This document shows, in pieces, positions 22,114 through 29,518 of a stretch of 29,589 nt of DNA (the first letter of the stretch is position 1; each line of letters begins with the position of its first letter). Origin of the DNA: a virus; the IMG/VR virus record IMGVR_UViG_3300043409_002098, positions 1-29,589 of that record, one strand, 5' to 3'. The notes under the pieces are model-generated. The model was not told the DNA's origin, did not search any database, and worked only from the letters and a program-made list of their open reading frames with translations. The translations under genes were made by a program, and so were the position numbers.

Positions 22114-24342
22114 CTAGGCTAGGAATCCGATTAGTGCTTTCTCAATCTCTTTGGGGAGATTCATTACATCATCAATACCAATTGCCACGTCACCACCCTT
22201 TTTGGATACTAACTCTTTGGCATATTCTGCACTACCAAGGCCGACCATTAACCAGTACTGGCCAGGTTCTACGAATGGCTTGATTGATTTAACGTGTGAC
22301 CACTCGCCGTCAGTGAGTATAACAACAAGGTGACGCTTTTTACCAGCACCTTGATTTTTAATTTGGCGCAGTCCATCAAGTGGATTAGTGCCACCACCAT
22401 CATGGATAAGCAATGGTTGTGCAACCTCATCATGATCCCAGATCATGTATGGCTCGGTATCAAAGGTGGATACTGTGCATGGGATTTCTAAGCTATCACA
22501 AGCACTACGTATACCATAAGCCGCAACTGATAGTTGATCCATCCAGCCTTGCATTGAACCTGACGTATCTAACATAACAGACACGGCAAGACTATGGCCA
22601 TGAGCACCTTCACCTTCGTAGTCAACCCAATAGTCTGAGTCACCAGGTTCATGCATCTTGTATGATGTTGGATCAAGCACACCATGTTCTTGACGGAAAC
22701 GCCATGCTGGATCGGCAGACAATGCTAACGGTTCAAGAGCCGACAACATTTGATTTGCTACAGACATTGAATCTGCTAACAACTCACCTGACATTTGAGA
22801 TATAGCACCGTTGTGTGGCATATCTCGCATTAACTCTGCATTAATTTCAGATATGACTTGTTCTGCTTCTTTGTCAGAAACAATACGAGCTACTGCCTCT
22901 TTGGTCATCTGCTTGAGTTTTTCACGAATGTCTTGATAGTTAAGGTTTTGTTTGATGTTACCACCAGTGCCTTTTTTACCACCAGCAGTATTGGTTGAAT
23001 CTGTGCCAAGGTCGTTGCTTTCACCCTTACCGTTCTTATCCTTGGTTTTTGATTCACCCTTGTCGGGCTTACCTTCACCTTCTCCACCTTCACCTTCTCC
23101 TTCTCCGCCTTCATCAGGCTGTTCGCCTTCACCAGGCTTTTTCTCCCAACCTTTATCTTCATCACCAAAGGTTGGCTTCTCATTGACTACTGTTTTGCCA
23201 GTAGCGTTTTTGTTATCGGATTGAGAGCCGCCAGGATTAGGTGAACCTTTACCTTCTCGTCCGCCTTGGTCAGGTTGTGGTTGTTTACCACCGTTACCAC
23301 CGGCCATCCATTGAGTGATAAGGTTGTGCATTTGCCAAACAGCAACAACAACCTCTGTTGGTGTCTTAGCTTGGCGATACACGTGAACCTGCTCTTCGAT
23401 ACGGTCAACAAGAGTAACATCTAAGTTCTTATCTTGTGCAAACTTATATGCAAGTTGTCTAATGTTATCTGTGAGCTCCTCATCCAGATGTAATCTAGTG
23501 ATAACAAACGGCCAAGAATAACCTGGTTCTTTCTCATCAACCATATAGTTGAGAACTAGTGCTGTAAAATAATTGATCATTGGAAGGTTGTTAATGACCA
23601 TTTCATTTTCCATACGCCCGTCTTCCAACAAGTTCCAACTGGGATGTAATGCATCTGCAAAACCATAGTAATGATGTTGATGCTTTTGCCACAAAACATC
23701 ATTACTATATACTATGTGGTTATTATCAACATCAGGTATGAGCTTATCGATGCAGCTTAAAGTACTGCGCACATCTTGGTACGCAGGGTATGCTTCTGCA
23801 AAATCATCACCCCATCTAACACTATATGGATTGAATGAAATTGGGTTTAACCCATTATCCATAAGCGCACAGTCAAACAAAACTTTCCAAGGCAATGTAA
23901 GCATAATGTGACCACCCTCATGGTAAACCACCCCCTTGAGGGCAGCCAACAAGTCTGCAATCTTGCTTGGATCTGATGGGTCAACCATACCCATATCAAA
24001 CGCAATAGATATCTTATTGAAGTCTGTAGCAGCACTTACTGTTCTAGCTTCATTGCGGTGATACATTACCTCTAACGAAAGAGGTGGATTGATACCCATA
24101 GAGGTGAGCACTTTACGTGCTCTCTCAGCCAATACATACGCAGTAGCTCTAACAGCTACTGAGTTAGTACGACTTTTACTAGATAGAAATGATTTCTTCT
24201 CAGGACCATCTTGTGAGTAAATCAAATCTAACACTTCTTTGTTGTATGATTCACGAATCTTTAATGCCTCACGGCGATTAAAAGAACGGGCCTTTGATCG
24301 TCGGTCAAGTGCCTCTTCGTTCATTTTTTGTTTCTTTACCAT
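22114..24342 (-). CDS. VWA protein with HEGGH motif and acidic linker (CobT/MoxR-partner type)
   Basis: 742 residues with AAGGAGG ahead of the ATG. The N-domain has HEGGH at 141-145 and LEDGRMENE at about 239-246, an arrangement like zinc metallopeptidase or CobT-like proteins. A Gly/Glu/Lys linker (about 345-465) resembles the CobT linker. The C-domain is a VWA fold with all MIDAS elements: DTSGS (Asp592, Ser594, Ser596), Thr652 in GGTNP and Asp678 in LTDGEW. VWA proteins partner MoxR-type AAA+ ATPases, and such a gene lies immediately upstream. It may be a substrate adaptor, perhaps with protease activity. No cobalamin genes are present, so cobalt chelation is unlikely. Confidence 0.9.
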   Translation of the reverse strand: MVKKQKMNEEALDRRSKARSFNRREALKIRESYNKEVLDLIYSQDGPEKKSFLSSKSRTNSVAVRATAYVLAERARKVLTSMGINPPLSLEVMYHRNEARTVSAATDFNKISIAFDMGMVDPSDPSKIADLLAALKGVVYHEGGHIMLTLPWKVLFDCALMDNGLNPISFNPYSVRWGDDFAEAYPAYQDVRSTLSCIDKLIPDVDNNHIVYSNDVLWQKHQHHYYGFADALHPSWNLLEDGRMENEMVINNLPMINYFTALVLNYMVDEKEPGYSWPFVITRLHLDEELTDNIRQLAYKFAQDKNLDVTLVDRIEEQVHVYRQAKTPTEVVVAVWQMHNLITQWMAGGNGGKQPQPDQGGREGKGSPNPGGSQSDNKNATGKTVVNEKPTFGDEDKGWEKKPGEGEQPDEGGEGEGEGGEGEGKPDKGESKTKDKNGKGESNDLGTDSTNTAGGKKGTGGNIKQNLNYQDIREKLKQMTKEAVARIVSDKEAEQVISEINAELMRDMPHNGAISQMSGELLADSMSVANQMLSALEPLALSADPAWRFRQEHGVLDPTSYKMHEPGDSDYWVDYEGEGAHGHSLAVSVMLDTSGSMQGWMDQLSVAAYGIRSACDSLEIPCTVSTFDTEPYMIWDHDEVAQPLLIHDGGGTNPLDGLRQIKNQGAGKKRHLVVILTDGEWSHVKSIKPFVEPGQYWLMVGLGSAEYAKELVSKKGGDVAIGIDDVMNLPKEIEKALIGFLA

Positions 24343-24374
24343 GTTCCCTCCTTAAGGGTTGTTATTAGTTGTTA

Positions 24375-25658
24375 TCAGTAAGGCTCTTCATCGCTAATAA
24401 GTGACGACAAGTCAACGGCTGGTGTAGGAATAACATCTGGTTCAAACTCATCTTTCATCATGACTTGAATGCCACGATCTTTGATGATCTCGTTCACTAC
24501 AATCTTTTCTTGTGAGGAAACAAACTGGCCCATAAAGGCCCACAAGCTAAAGTCAACCCCAAGGTGAACCAAGTCACCCTCAAGCAACTGCAAGGCTCGG
24601 GTACCGACAGGAGTAGTGATTGAACGTTGAGCACGTGCATTACGCAGTGCCTGGCCCAGCAGACGAACTGCTGGTGACTTGATCAACTTCTTCTCAACTT
24701 CTTCGTCGTAACCCCATTCAAGGAGCTTGAAGCGGTTAGCAAAGGCCTCGTTTGTCTTGGCCATACCGGCATAACCTGGGTTCCATGAAGCCATGATCCA
24801 CAGGTTCTTGTTGGCTACAACAGTCTCGGGGCGATATGCACCATGATGTGTCTCAACGCCTGTGATTGGGTCAATCTCAATCGTGCCTTTCCAGACAGGC
24901 TTGCGGATGTTCACGAACTGGTGACGATTGTCTAACAGTGGGTGAATTGCCGCTGTAACACTACCTGACATAGCGTTAACCTCGTCAAGATACAAGATGC
25001 CACCAAGACGAGCGGCGAGAGCAACAATGCCCTCCATCCACACGAGGCGTTCCTGACCATTGATAATGATCGGACGATACTGGCCGAACAAGTCGTGATC
25101 GGTGATTGCGCTTGAACCTGCGAGCAGGAACAACGGCAACGGCTTTTGAAGGCCGAGCAACTTGGCAATACGGAACGCTTGAACTTGGATAAGGTAAGTC
25201 TTACCCGATTGAGTATCGCCTACCAAGGCAACAGATACTGGATAGCCATCGTTTTCGTCTCTGCGATTGAAGTATGCTTCCATAACTTCTACGTCTGTCT
25301 TACCGCCTGCAAGCGTACGTGATACGTAATTAGCAGGATTGATATTAGGACGGAAGTCGTCGAGCGCAGGATCGTCGAGCGAATCGATGCGCATATCGCT
25401 GATAATTACATTGCCCATCTGTGTTGTGAGTTGGCTGGACGGGGCGGCGTTTGCAACGCTAACACGTCCAATCAATTCAATACCTTTGGGGAGTATCTCA
25501 ACCGTACCTAACAACGGATCATCAAAGGTAACAGCAATCTTACTGCCAGGACCACCTGGTACAAGGGTGCTTCTGGTAACTTCACCTTCAGCATCTTTGA
25601 ATGGTGGATATTTACCCACCACTCTCATTCCTACTCTAATTTCTTTGACACTTGCCAT
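24375..25658 (-). CDS. MoxR-type AAA+ ATPase
   Basis: 427 residues with AAGGAGGA upstream of the ATG. The first 70 residues form a small beta domain (VKEIRVGMRVVGKYPPF onward, KOW/SH3-like). The AAA+ core shows GDTQSGKT (147-154, Lys153), LYLDEVNAM (Asp225, Glu226 of Walker B), sensor-1-like IMASWNPGY, and an arginine-rich region LGQALRNARAQRS. The closest general class is MoxR/CbbQ/CobS. The gene next in the operon, after 32 bases, is the VWA partner. Together they probably form an ATP-driven remodelling complex acting on host or phage machinery; the substrate cannot be inferred. Confidence 0.92.
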   Translation of the reverse strand: MASVKEIRVGMRVVGKYPPFKDAEGEVTRSTLVPGGPGSKIAVTFDDPLLGTVEILPKGIELIGRVSVANAAPSSQLTTQMGNVIISDMRIDSLDDPALDDFRPNINPANYVSRTLAGGKTDVEVMEAYFNRRDENDGYPVSVALVGDTQSGKTYLIQVQAFRIAKLLGLQKPLPLFLLAGSSAITDHDLFGQYRPIIINGQERLVWMEGIVALAARLGGILYLDEVNAMSGSVTAAIHPLLDNRHQFVNIRKPVWKGTIEIDPITGVETHHGAYRPETVVANKNLWIMASWNPGYAGMAKTNEAFANRFKLLEWGYDEEVEKKLIKSPAVRLLGQALRNARAQRSITTPVGTRALQLLEGDLVHLGVDFSLWAFMGQFVSSQEKIVVNEIIKDRGIQVMMKDEFEPDVIPTPAVDLSSLISDEEPY

Positions 25659-25693
25659 GACGCTTGTCCTCCTTGGACTTGTTTGTTGGTTTT

Positions 25694-25891
25694 TTATTTG
25701 GCATTCATGAAGGATGTTTTTGCCTTCACTTCACTGGAATTGGGACCACATATAATAGGGGTACTTTTATGCACACCTAATATGTAGTACTCCGCTTGCT
25801 TGAAACCCTTGGCGTAGCAGTTGTCGTTGAGACAATACTCGTAAGGGCGTTCTGGGTGCATTGCTTCTCCACAATACACGCAGTTCTTCAT
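25694..25891 (-). CDS. small zinc-ribbon protein (65 aa)
   Basis: 65 residues starting at MKNCVYCGEAMHPERPYEYC, where the ATG overlaps the upstream stop as ATGA. Longer in-frame starts at 25903 and 25933 would overlap more. A CVYC pair and C-x4-C (CLNDNC) make a zinc site. It precedes the AAA+ gene by 35 bases. Function unknown. Confidence 0.75.
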   Translation of the reverse strand: MKNCVYCGEAMHPERPYEYCLNDNCYAKGFKQAEYYILGVHKSTPIICGPNSSEVKAKTSFMNAK

Positions 25892-26127
25892 GGGGCGTCC
25901 CATGATTCGCTGGATGACCACATGCTTCCGCACTTAGCTCCCAGATCTTCTACTGATGCTTGCAGAATCTTTTGTACAAGTATTTCCATCATGTACGGTT
26001 CTGCATCATCACCTAACTTTGATCGGATGCTTAACACATCCGCTGCATCAAGTTGATAACGCTCAGGGAAATACATTCCCTCATCCAACTCAACACATAT
26101 GCTTACGCATATCTTATAGTTGCGCAT
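25888..26127 (-). CDS. small hypothetical protein (79 aa)
   Basis: 79 residues from MRNYKICVSICVELDEGMYF, preceded by AAGGAGAAG. The reading frame extends 42 codons further up, but that part overlaps the upstream gene and lacks a ribosome site. A strand-helix pattern is seen (VSICVELDEG, then LDAADVLSIRSKLGDDAEPY). Overlaps neighbours by 14 and 4 bases. No family recognised. Confidence 0.72.
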   Translation of the reverse strand: MRNYKICVSICVELDEGMYFPERYQLDAADVLSIRSKLGDDAEPYMMEILVQKILQASVEDLGAKCGSMWSSSESWDAP

Positions 26128-26377
26128 CTTCTTCTCCTTCCTCATCAAAATAGATTGAGGCTTCATCAAGGATCTCGGTGAGTTCCTTTGTGTCTTGGAA
26201 TACAATCCAATAGTTAGATACATCAGATTGACGATGTGTCCATCTATCTGCAACTAACAAGTCTCCATCAACCATGACAGCCACACACTTTGTGTAACCG
26301 TCTTGTCTGATGTAAACATGACCTTGCTTCTCTTCGCACACTGGTATGTGCATTGCACCAAATGATGCTGGAAACAT
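26114..26377 (-). CDS. small hypothetical protein (87 aa)
   Basis: 87 residues, beta-rich first (HIPVCEEKQGHVYIRQDGYT, then VAVMVDGDLLVADRW), with an acidic C-terminus (EILDEASIYFDEEGEEDAQL). Start overlaps the upstream stop by one base (TAATG). No motif recognised beyond a compact single-domain look. Confidence 0.76.
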   Translation of the reverse strand: MFPASFGAMHIPVCEEKQGHVYIRQDGYTKCVAVMVDGDLLVADRWTHRQSDVSNYWIVFQDTKELTEILDEASIYFDEEGEEDAQL

Positions 26378-26592
26378 TATCTCTCCTTGTTTGAGTACAA
26401 CTCAACCCGCATGGGGCCAAGTCTTGCGGTTAACTTATCTGCCATGTCTTCAATAAATTCAAAAGCTTGGACAGAACTTTGAAACTCTTTCTTTCCTACT
26501 CCTTCCTTGGTTGTTACTTCTACCAACCAAACATCACGCCCTTTTACAGGCGGGTGAATCCATATGTGAATTCCTATGAACTCATTCATCAT
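26377..26592 (-). CDS. small hypothetical protein (71 aa)
   Basis: 71 residues (MMNEFIGIHIWIHPPVKGRD, then VWLVEVTTKEGVGKKEFQSS and a helix FEFIEDMADKLTARLG), a beta-beta-helix-beta arrangement like many small phage adaptor proteins. Overlaps the upstream gene by 11 bases; the second Met (26589) is an equal start candidate. Function unknown. Confidence 0.75.
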   Translation of the reverse strand: MMNEFIGIHIWIHPPVKGRDVWLVEVTTKEGVGKKEFQSSVQAFEFIEDMADKLTARLGPMRVELYSNKER

Positions 26593-26935
26593 CGTTCTTT
26601 GGTGCGTTGGCTATCTGCCATTCAATGATGCAAAGGTTGTTACAAAACCCCCACATAAACTGAATCTTTTCTTCAGCTGTGAAATAGTTAAGTGTGTCAA
26701 CAAACTTTTTGAGATTAACAATGCTTTCATTAGCTTTATCTGGAAAGTTTATAGCCTCTGTACGTAGTGTTATGAGCATTGTTGCGTCATCGTACGGGAT
26801 AGCTATTACTTCTTGCCCCCCACATTGTGGGCACTTCAACCCAATACTCAGGGCAATGTCTTGCCCTGGGAAGTAATCAGGTGGTGCAACCCATTCACCA
26901 ATATCTTCCTTTGACTTGAATTTAACTAATTGCAT
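26582..26935 (-). CDS. hypothetical protein with CPQC zinc pair (117 aa)
   Basis: 117 residues with GAGGAGGAG before the ATG. One CPQCGG knuckle sits near residue 35; two more cysteines lie late (GFCNNLC) and may complete a metal site. The middle is helical (ESIVNLKKFVDTLNYFTAEE). Overlaps upstream by 10 bases and downstream by 11. No recognised family. Confidence 0.78.
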   Translation of the reverse strand: MQLVKFKSKEDIGEWVAPPDYFPGQDIALSIGLKCPQCGGQEVIAIPYDDATMLITLRTEAINFPDKANESIVNLKKFVDTLNYFTAEEKIQFMWGFCNNLCIIEWQIANAPKNDDE

Positions 26936-27381
26936 GACTCCTCCTCTAGGATTAGTTCTTTCTCACGGACAATGGCGTACTCTAACAAGTCACCCATCTT
27001 TCCCATGTTAACGTTATCCACTATTACTTCTAATGGATTGCTTGGCGCTTCTACGGCTTGGCGCATTACACCAGCCTTGATGTGTACTAGTATGCGCATA
27101 CGCAAGCGTTTGGGATGCTTGGACGGGCGTCCTTCTTTTTCTGGTGCTCCCCAACCTAACAGGACAAGCATGGCTTCTTTACGTACTCCAGCGACTGCCG
27201 CTTTTGCAATTAACTTTAGAACCGCGTCGTCGTCAGTTCCGTCGTCAATGTCAATAACTTCCCAGTCATTGTCTTTGTTTATTCCCCAAACGCTTTGGGG
27301 CTCATCCCATTGAGCATGATCAACATGCTCTTCATATGTCATCTTGAACTCCCTAAACATAAACTCTATATTCGTTGTCAT
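26926..27381 (-). CDS. hypothetical protein (151 aa)
   Basis: 151 residues. After an N-terminal charged part (FMFREFKMTYEEHVDHAQWD) come an acidic turn, a helical Ala-rich region (LKLIAKAAVAGVRKEAMLVL), a basic patch (GRPSKHPKRLRMRILVHIKA) and a helical end. The basic patch could contact nucleic acid. GAGGGG lies ahead of the ATG, which is two bases after the 54-residue gene. Family unknown. Confidence 0.78.
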   Translation of the reverse strand: MTTNIEFMFREFKMTYEEHVDHAQWDEPQSVWGINKDNDWEVIDIDDGTDDDAVLKLIAKAAVAGVRKEAMLVLLGWGAPEKEGRPSKHPKRLRMRILVHIKAGVMRQAVEAPSNPLEVIVDNVNMGKMGDLLEYAIVREKELILEEESCN

Positions 27382-27383
27382 GC

Positions 27384-27548
27384 TTACCCCTCTGTTAGTG
27401 TGATACCTTTTAGTATCACGTCTGTGTATGATTGCATTACTTCTTGAAGACTCTCAATGATGTCTTCAATAATTGCTATATCTCCATACTCACTGCTGAT
27501 GTGCAGTGATATGGTTGACTTAACTAACATTGAGTTATCCTCATTCAT
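27384..27548 (-). CDS. small hypothetical protein (54 aa)
   Basis: 54 residues: MNEDNSMLVKSTISLHISSE, a helix (IAIIEDIIESLQEVMQSY) and a short strand end (DVILKGITLTEG). It fills an otherwise empty 160-base gap between two genes, overlapping the upstream stop by eight bases, and reads as one strand-helix-strand unit. No strong ribosome site, so coupling is assumed. Confidence 0.65.
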   Translation of the reverse strand: MNEDNSMLVKSTISLHISSEYGDIAIIEDIIESLQEVMQSYTDVILKGITLTEG

Positions 27549-27759
27549 CTGAGGCCCCCAACTTCTCCATCAACCAACCCCAGTACAACTTGCGTAAACG
27601 CAAGCCGACTAACATAATGATGCTTGTACCAATGAGTGTCTTAGGCCATGAAGGCACAAGACTTATTGGCATCTCGTACCACCCGTCGTAGCGGGTGAGT
27701 AGGATTAATAATGCCCAAACAAAAAGAGCACCTAATCTTTTCTTTGTTGTATGCTTCAT
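27541..27759 (-). CDS. small two-helix membrane protein (72 aa)
   Basis: 72 residues from the ATG overlapping the upstream stop as ATGA. A basic N-terminus (MKHTTKKRLG) leads into a hydrophobic helix (ALFVWALLILLT), a short loop, and a second helix (TLIGTSIIMLVGL) followed by basic residues. The charges suggest both ends face the cytoplasm. It could be a small membrane modulator made early in infection; no family recognised. Confidence 0.75.
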   Translation of the reverse strand: MKHTTKKRLGALFVWALLILLTRYDGWYEMPISLVPSWPKTLIGTSIIMLVGLRLRKLYWGWLMEKLGASDE

Positions 27760-27911
27760 TTTTTCTTCCAATCTGCCCTACACTGAGGGCAATATGAGGG
27801 GTGGCGGGTTACCACATCCCTATTACTCCTGCTGACCTTAGCCAGCATACGTAATTTATGATGACACCCTAAGAACAGGGTGTAGTTGGTTTGCACACGT
27901 ACTTTATTCAT
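27756..27911 (-). CDS. small zinc-binding protein (51 aa)
   Basis: 51 residues from MNKVRVQTNYTLFLGCHHKL, with a CHH triplet and a C-terminal CPQC pair forming a probable zinc site. The longer frame from 27965 runs deep into the upstream gene. The start overlaps the upstream stop by eight bases; the stop overlaps the membrane-protein start. Function unknown. Confidence 0.66.
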   Translation of the reverse strand: MNKVRVQTNYTLFLGCHHKLRMLAKVSRSNRDVVTRHPSYCPQCRADWKKK

Positions 27912-28359
27912 ACGTGTGACCCCATCCATCACATTCAGGACACTCTGCTCCGTCATGAACTCCATGGCTCATTAAAGAGCCGGTGCCGTGACAATTAAGA
28001 CACAAAGTCATGGGTTGAAGTAAAAAAGTGTGTTCTAACCCTAGTCTTTCAAACAACCAGTTGGGGCAGTCTGTACACTCCCCTTCTTCATCAACCGGCC
28101 CTTGAATAACAATAGGACCAACTAACTTATCGCCCGCAGGCACACAACCAAAGATATCAAAGATTTCCCATAAATCGGTTGCGACTTGATTAAAAGGTAA
28201 CCCTTTCAACTTTCCTTCTTCGTTGCACCAGACTGTTATCTCTGGGCTAACTGGAATTGATTCAATCCAACCGCCTATAGCGTCAGATAACTCTTCATAA
28301 CTTTCTAACTGTTGCTTGATCATTGACCCGTTTGGGTCTATAATTAGTGATATGGTCAT
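27904..28359 (-). CDS. DUF3846-like protein fused to a DnaJ-type zinc finger
   Basis: 151 residues with AAGGATAAG before the ATG. The N-terminal 95 residues (MTISLIIDPNGSMIKQQLES, LWEIFDIFGCVPAGDKLVGP, then VIQGPVDEEGE) follow DUF3846, a domain common in phages and mobile elements. The C-terminus carries CLNCHGTG and CPECDGWG, two CxxCxGxG units like those of the DnaJ zinc-binding region, with CTDC nearby. The exact role is unknown; a metal-dependent protein- or nucleic-acid-binding regulator is plausible. First protein gene after tRNA-Arg. Confidence 0.75.
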   Translation of the reverse strand: MTISLIIDPNGSMIKQQLESYEELSDAIGGWIESIPVSPEITVWCNEEGKLKGLPFNQVATDLWEIFDIFGCVPAGDKLVGPIVIQGPVDEEGECTDCPNWLFERLGLEHTFLLQPMTLCLNCHGTGSLMSHGVHDGAECPECDGWGHTYE

Positions 28360-28390
28360 AACTTATCCTTTCCTTTGTTGTTTTAGTGGG

Positions 28391-28463
28391 CGCACCAGGC
28401 AGGTCTCGAACCTACAACCTACAGATTAGAAATCTGTTGCTCTATCCATTGAGCTACTGGTGC
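28391..28463 (-). tRNA. tRNA-Arg (anticodon TCT)
   Basis: A full cloverleaf is readable on the minus strand: acceptor GCACCAG/CTGGTGC, D-stem GCTC/GAGC, anticodon stem ACAGA/TCTGT around TTTCTAA (anticodon TCT), and T-arm GTAGG-TTCGAGA-CCTGC with one G-U. CCA is not encoded. It reads AGA codons, which are frequent in the phage genes here and usually rare in actinobacteria. Confidence 0.95.
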
Positions 28464-28466
28464 AGT

Positions 28467-28501
28467 GTGCATTTTTTGAAATTAGCAAGCAAAAAATGCA
28501 C
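28467..28501. repeat. perfect 12-base inverted repeat upstream of tRNA-Arg
   Basis: GTGCATTTTTTG (28467-28478) and CAAAAAATGCAC (28490-28501) are exact reverse complements around an 11-base loop. The repeat ends three bases before the 5' end of tRNA-Arg. No U run follows on either strand, so a processing, attenuation or protein-binding role fits better than an ordinary terminator. Confidence 0.8.
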
Positions 28502-28815
28502 AAAAAACTTGTTGTGCGATGACGGAGACAACACCCCGAGATAAAACCTTTATCGTAGGTTTTCTAATCACACGCACATTTTTTTAAGTTACAAGCGAAT
28601 GTGGAAATCCTGTAACTTTTGCCAGTTTTGAGGTCGAGCAGACCATAGCCTCGCAGTGTAGTTTGCCCGATGAGGTTAACCGGGATACTAGGGCCTACAC
28701 TTTGCCCATCAGCAACTTGATACCCAGTAGCCTATTCCTGGGGACATAACAGTAATATAAGTCCAGAGGTGACTGTTCCACGGGCGAACCCCAAAAACAC
28801 TTGTCTTATATTATC
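28502..28815. ncRNA. gene-free region folding into a pseudoknot-rich RNA candidate
   Basis: About 310 bases with no ORF. Listed left to right, exact or near-exact helices are AAAACCT/AGGTTTT (28543-28549 with 28557-28563), AAGTTACA/TGTAACTT (28586-28593 with 28611-28618), CACATT/AATGTG (28575-28580 with 28598-28603, crossing the previous helix), AGTGTAG and GCCC with GGGC and CTACACT (28655-28668 with 28691-28701), CCCAG/CTGGG (28723-28727 with 28738-28742), AACAGT/ACTGTT (28748-28753 with 28772-28777) and TAATATAAG/CTTATATTA (28753-28761 with 28805-28813, crossing the previous one). Crossing helices mean pseudoknots. Neither strand is proven; the tRNAs and genes around it run leftward. Not recognisable as tmRNA or RNase P. 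Confidence 0.5.
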
Positions 28816-28867
28816 TTTTGTAGAAAGAGCACGAAGGATCATCTACTAAGCCTTCTATGTCAGAGGC

Positions 28868-29080
28868 TCAATTCTCTCGTCGTTGTCTGCGGTGGTACTC
28901 TTCCGCCCTGTTCACGCAGGCAATGACGGTTAAAGTCTTTCGAGACCAACCGATGTTATCGGTGGTCTTGGCTATCTCTGCACCTATGGCATAGCCATGG
29001 TGCTTGGTTAAGTATTTGGAGAGTTCGTCAATCTCTAGTGGAGTTAAGGCTCTGTATTTCTTGAGCCACAACTTTTCCAT
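28868..29080 (-). CDS. small basic helical protein (70 aa)
   Basis: 70 residues from the ATG overlapping the upstream stop by one base (TGATG); a GTG three bases earlier is an alternative. It is basic at both ends (MEKLWLKKYRALTPLEIDEL; CVNRAEEYHRRQRREN), and the middle (HHGYAIGAEIAKTTDNIGWS) looks helical. A small DNA- or RNA-binding protein is plausible. Coupled to the Myb/SANT-like gene. Confidence 0.75.
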   Translation of the reverse strand: MEKLWLKKYRALTPLEIDELSKYLTKHHGYAIGAEIAKTTDNIGWSRKTLTVIACVNRAEEYHRRQRREN

Positions 29081-29490
29081 CACAACCCAGTGATGGGCTT
29101 AACGGCGTAGGAGTTGCCGATTAAGCGTGGACGGCGGGAGGGTAGAGTGTACCCTGACCGGCGGAGTATGAATATCCGCTGATTGATTGCGGCGGTTGTT
29201 CGCCCAAGACGCTTTGCCATATCTTTGGGAAGATATCCCTCTTTATGCATGGTGCATATTTGCTCGTCATCCCAGTCCGTCCATCTGGGCTTTCCTTCCA
29301 CTTTTTTGTAGTGGCTTTCAATTTGCTTGACGAATGCTTCTGTTTCCTCTGGGGTAAACCCAATCTCTAACATAAGCAATTCTAGAGCCTGATTAGGCTC
29401 GAGGATGTTATCATTCATCAGGTGAACGATTAAACGCTCTTTGCCTTGCCTTACGACTGCATCTTTGGTTTCATGGCTTAACTCTGTCAT
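29080..29490 (-). CDS. Myb/SANT-like HTH DNA-binding protein
   Basis: 136 residues from MTELSHETKD, with an ideal AAGGAGAC before the ATG. The frame continues up into the tRNA and that part is not coding. The N-terminal half is helical; the second half has PRWTDWDDEQICTMHKEGYL, then DMAKRLGRTTAAINQRIFIL, the Trp-spaced helix-turn-helix of SANT/GcrA-like proteins that read DNA through a basic third helix. It is the first gene of the visible operon after tRNA-Met, so a regulator of early phage genes is likely by position. Confidence 0.82.
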   Translation of the reverse strand: MTELSHETKDAVVRQGKERLIVHLMNDNILEPNQALELLMLEIGFTPEETEAFVKQIESHYKKVEGKPRWTDWDDEQICTMHKEGYLPKDMAKRLGRTTAAINQRIFILRRSGYTLPSRRPRLIGNSYAVKPITGL

Positions 29491-29518
29491 AATGTCTCCT
29501 TTCGTTGTTGTAACATTA

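Noticed and set aside
22952-23224. 90-residue Pro/Ser/Leu-rich ORF on the + strand
   Set aside because: It is the antisense image of the Gly/Glu/Lys linker of the VWA protein; repetitive codons produce open antisense frames.
22114-25658. Cobaltochelatase CobS/CobT pair for cobalamin synthesis
   Set aside because: No CobN-like subunit or other cobalamin gene is in view, and the AAA+/VWA layout is shared by many MoxR systems.
28502-28815. tmRNA or RNase P RNA in the gene-free stretch
   Set aside because: No tRNA-like ends with a TTCGA T-loop and CCA, no tag ORF ending in an ALAA-like peptide, and none of the conserved RNase P core segments on either strand.
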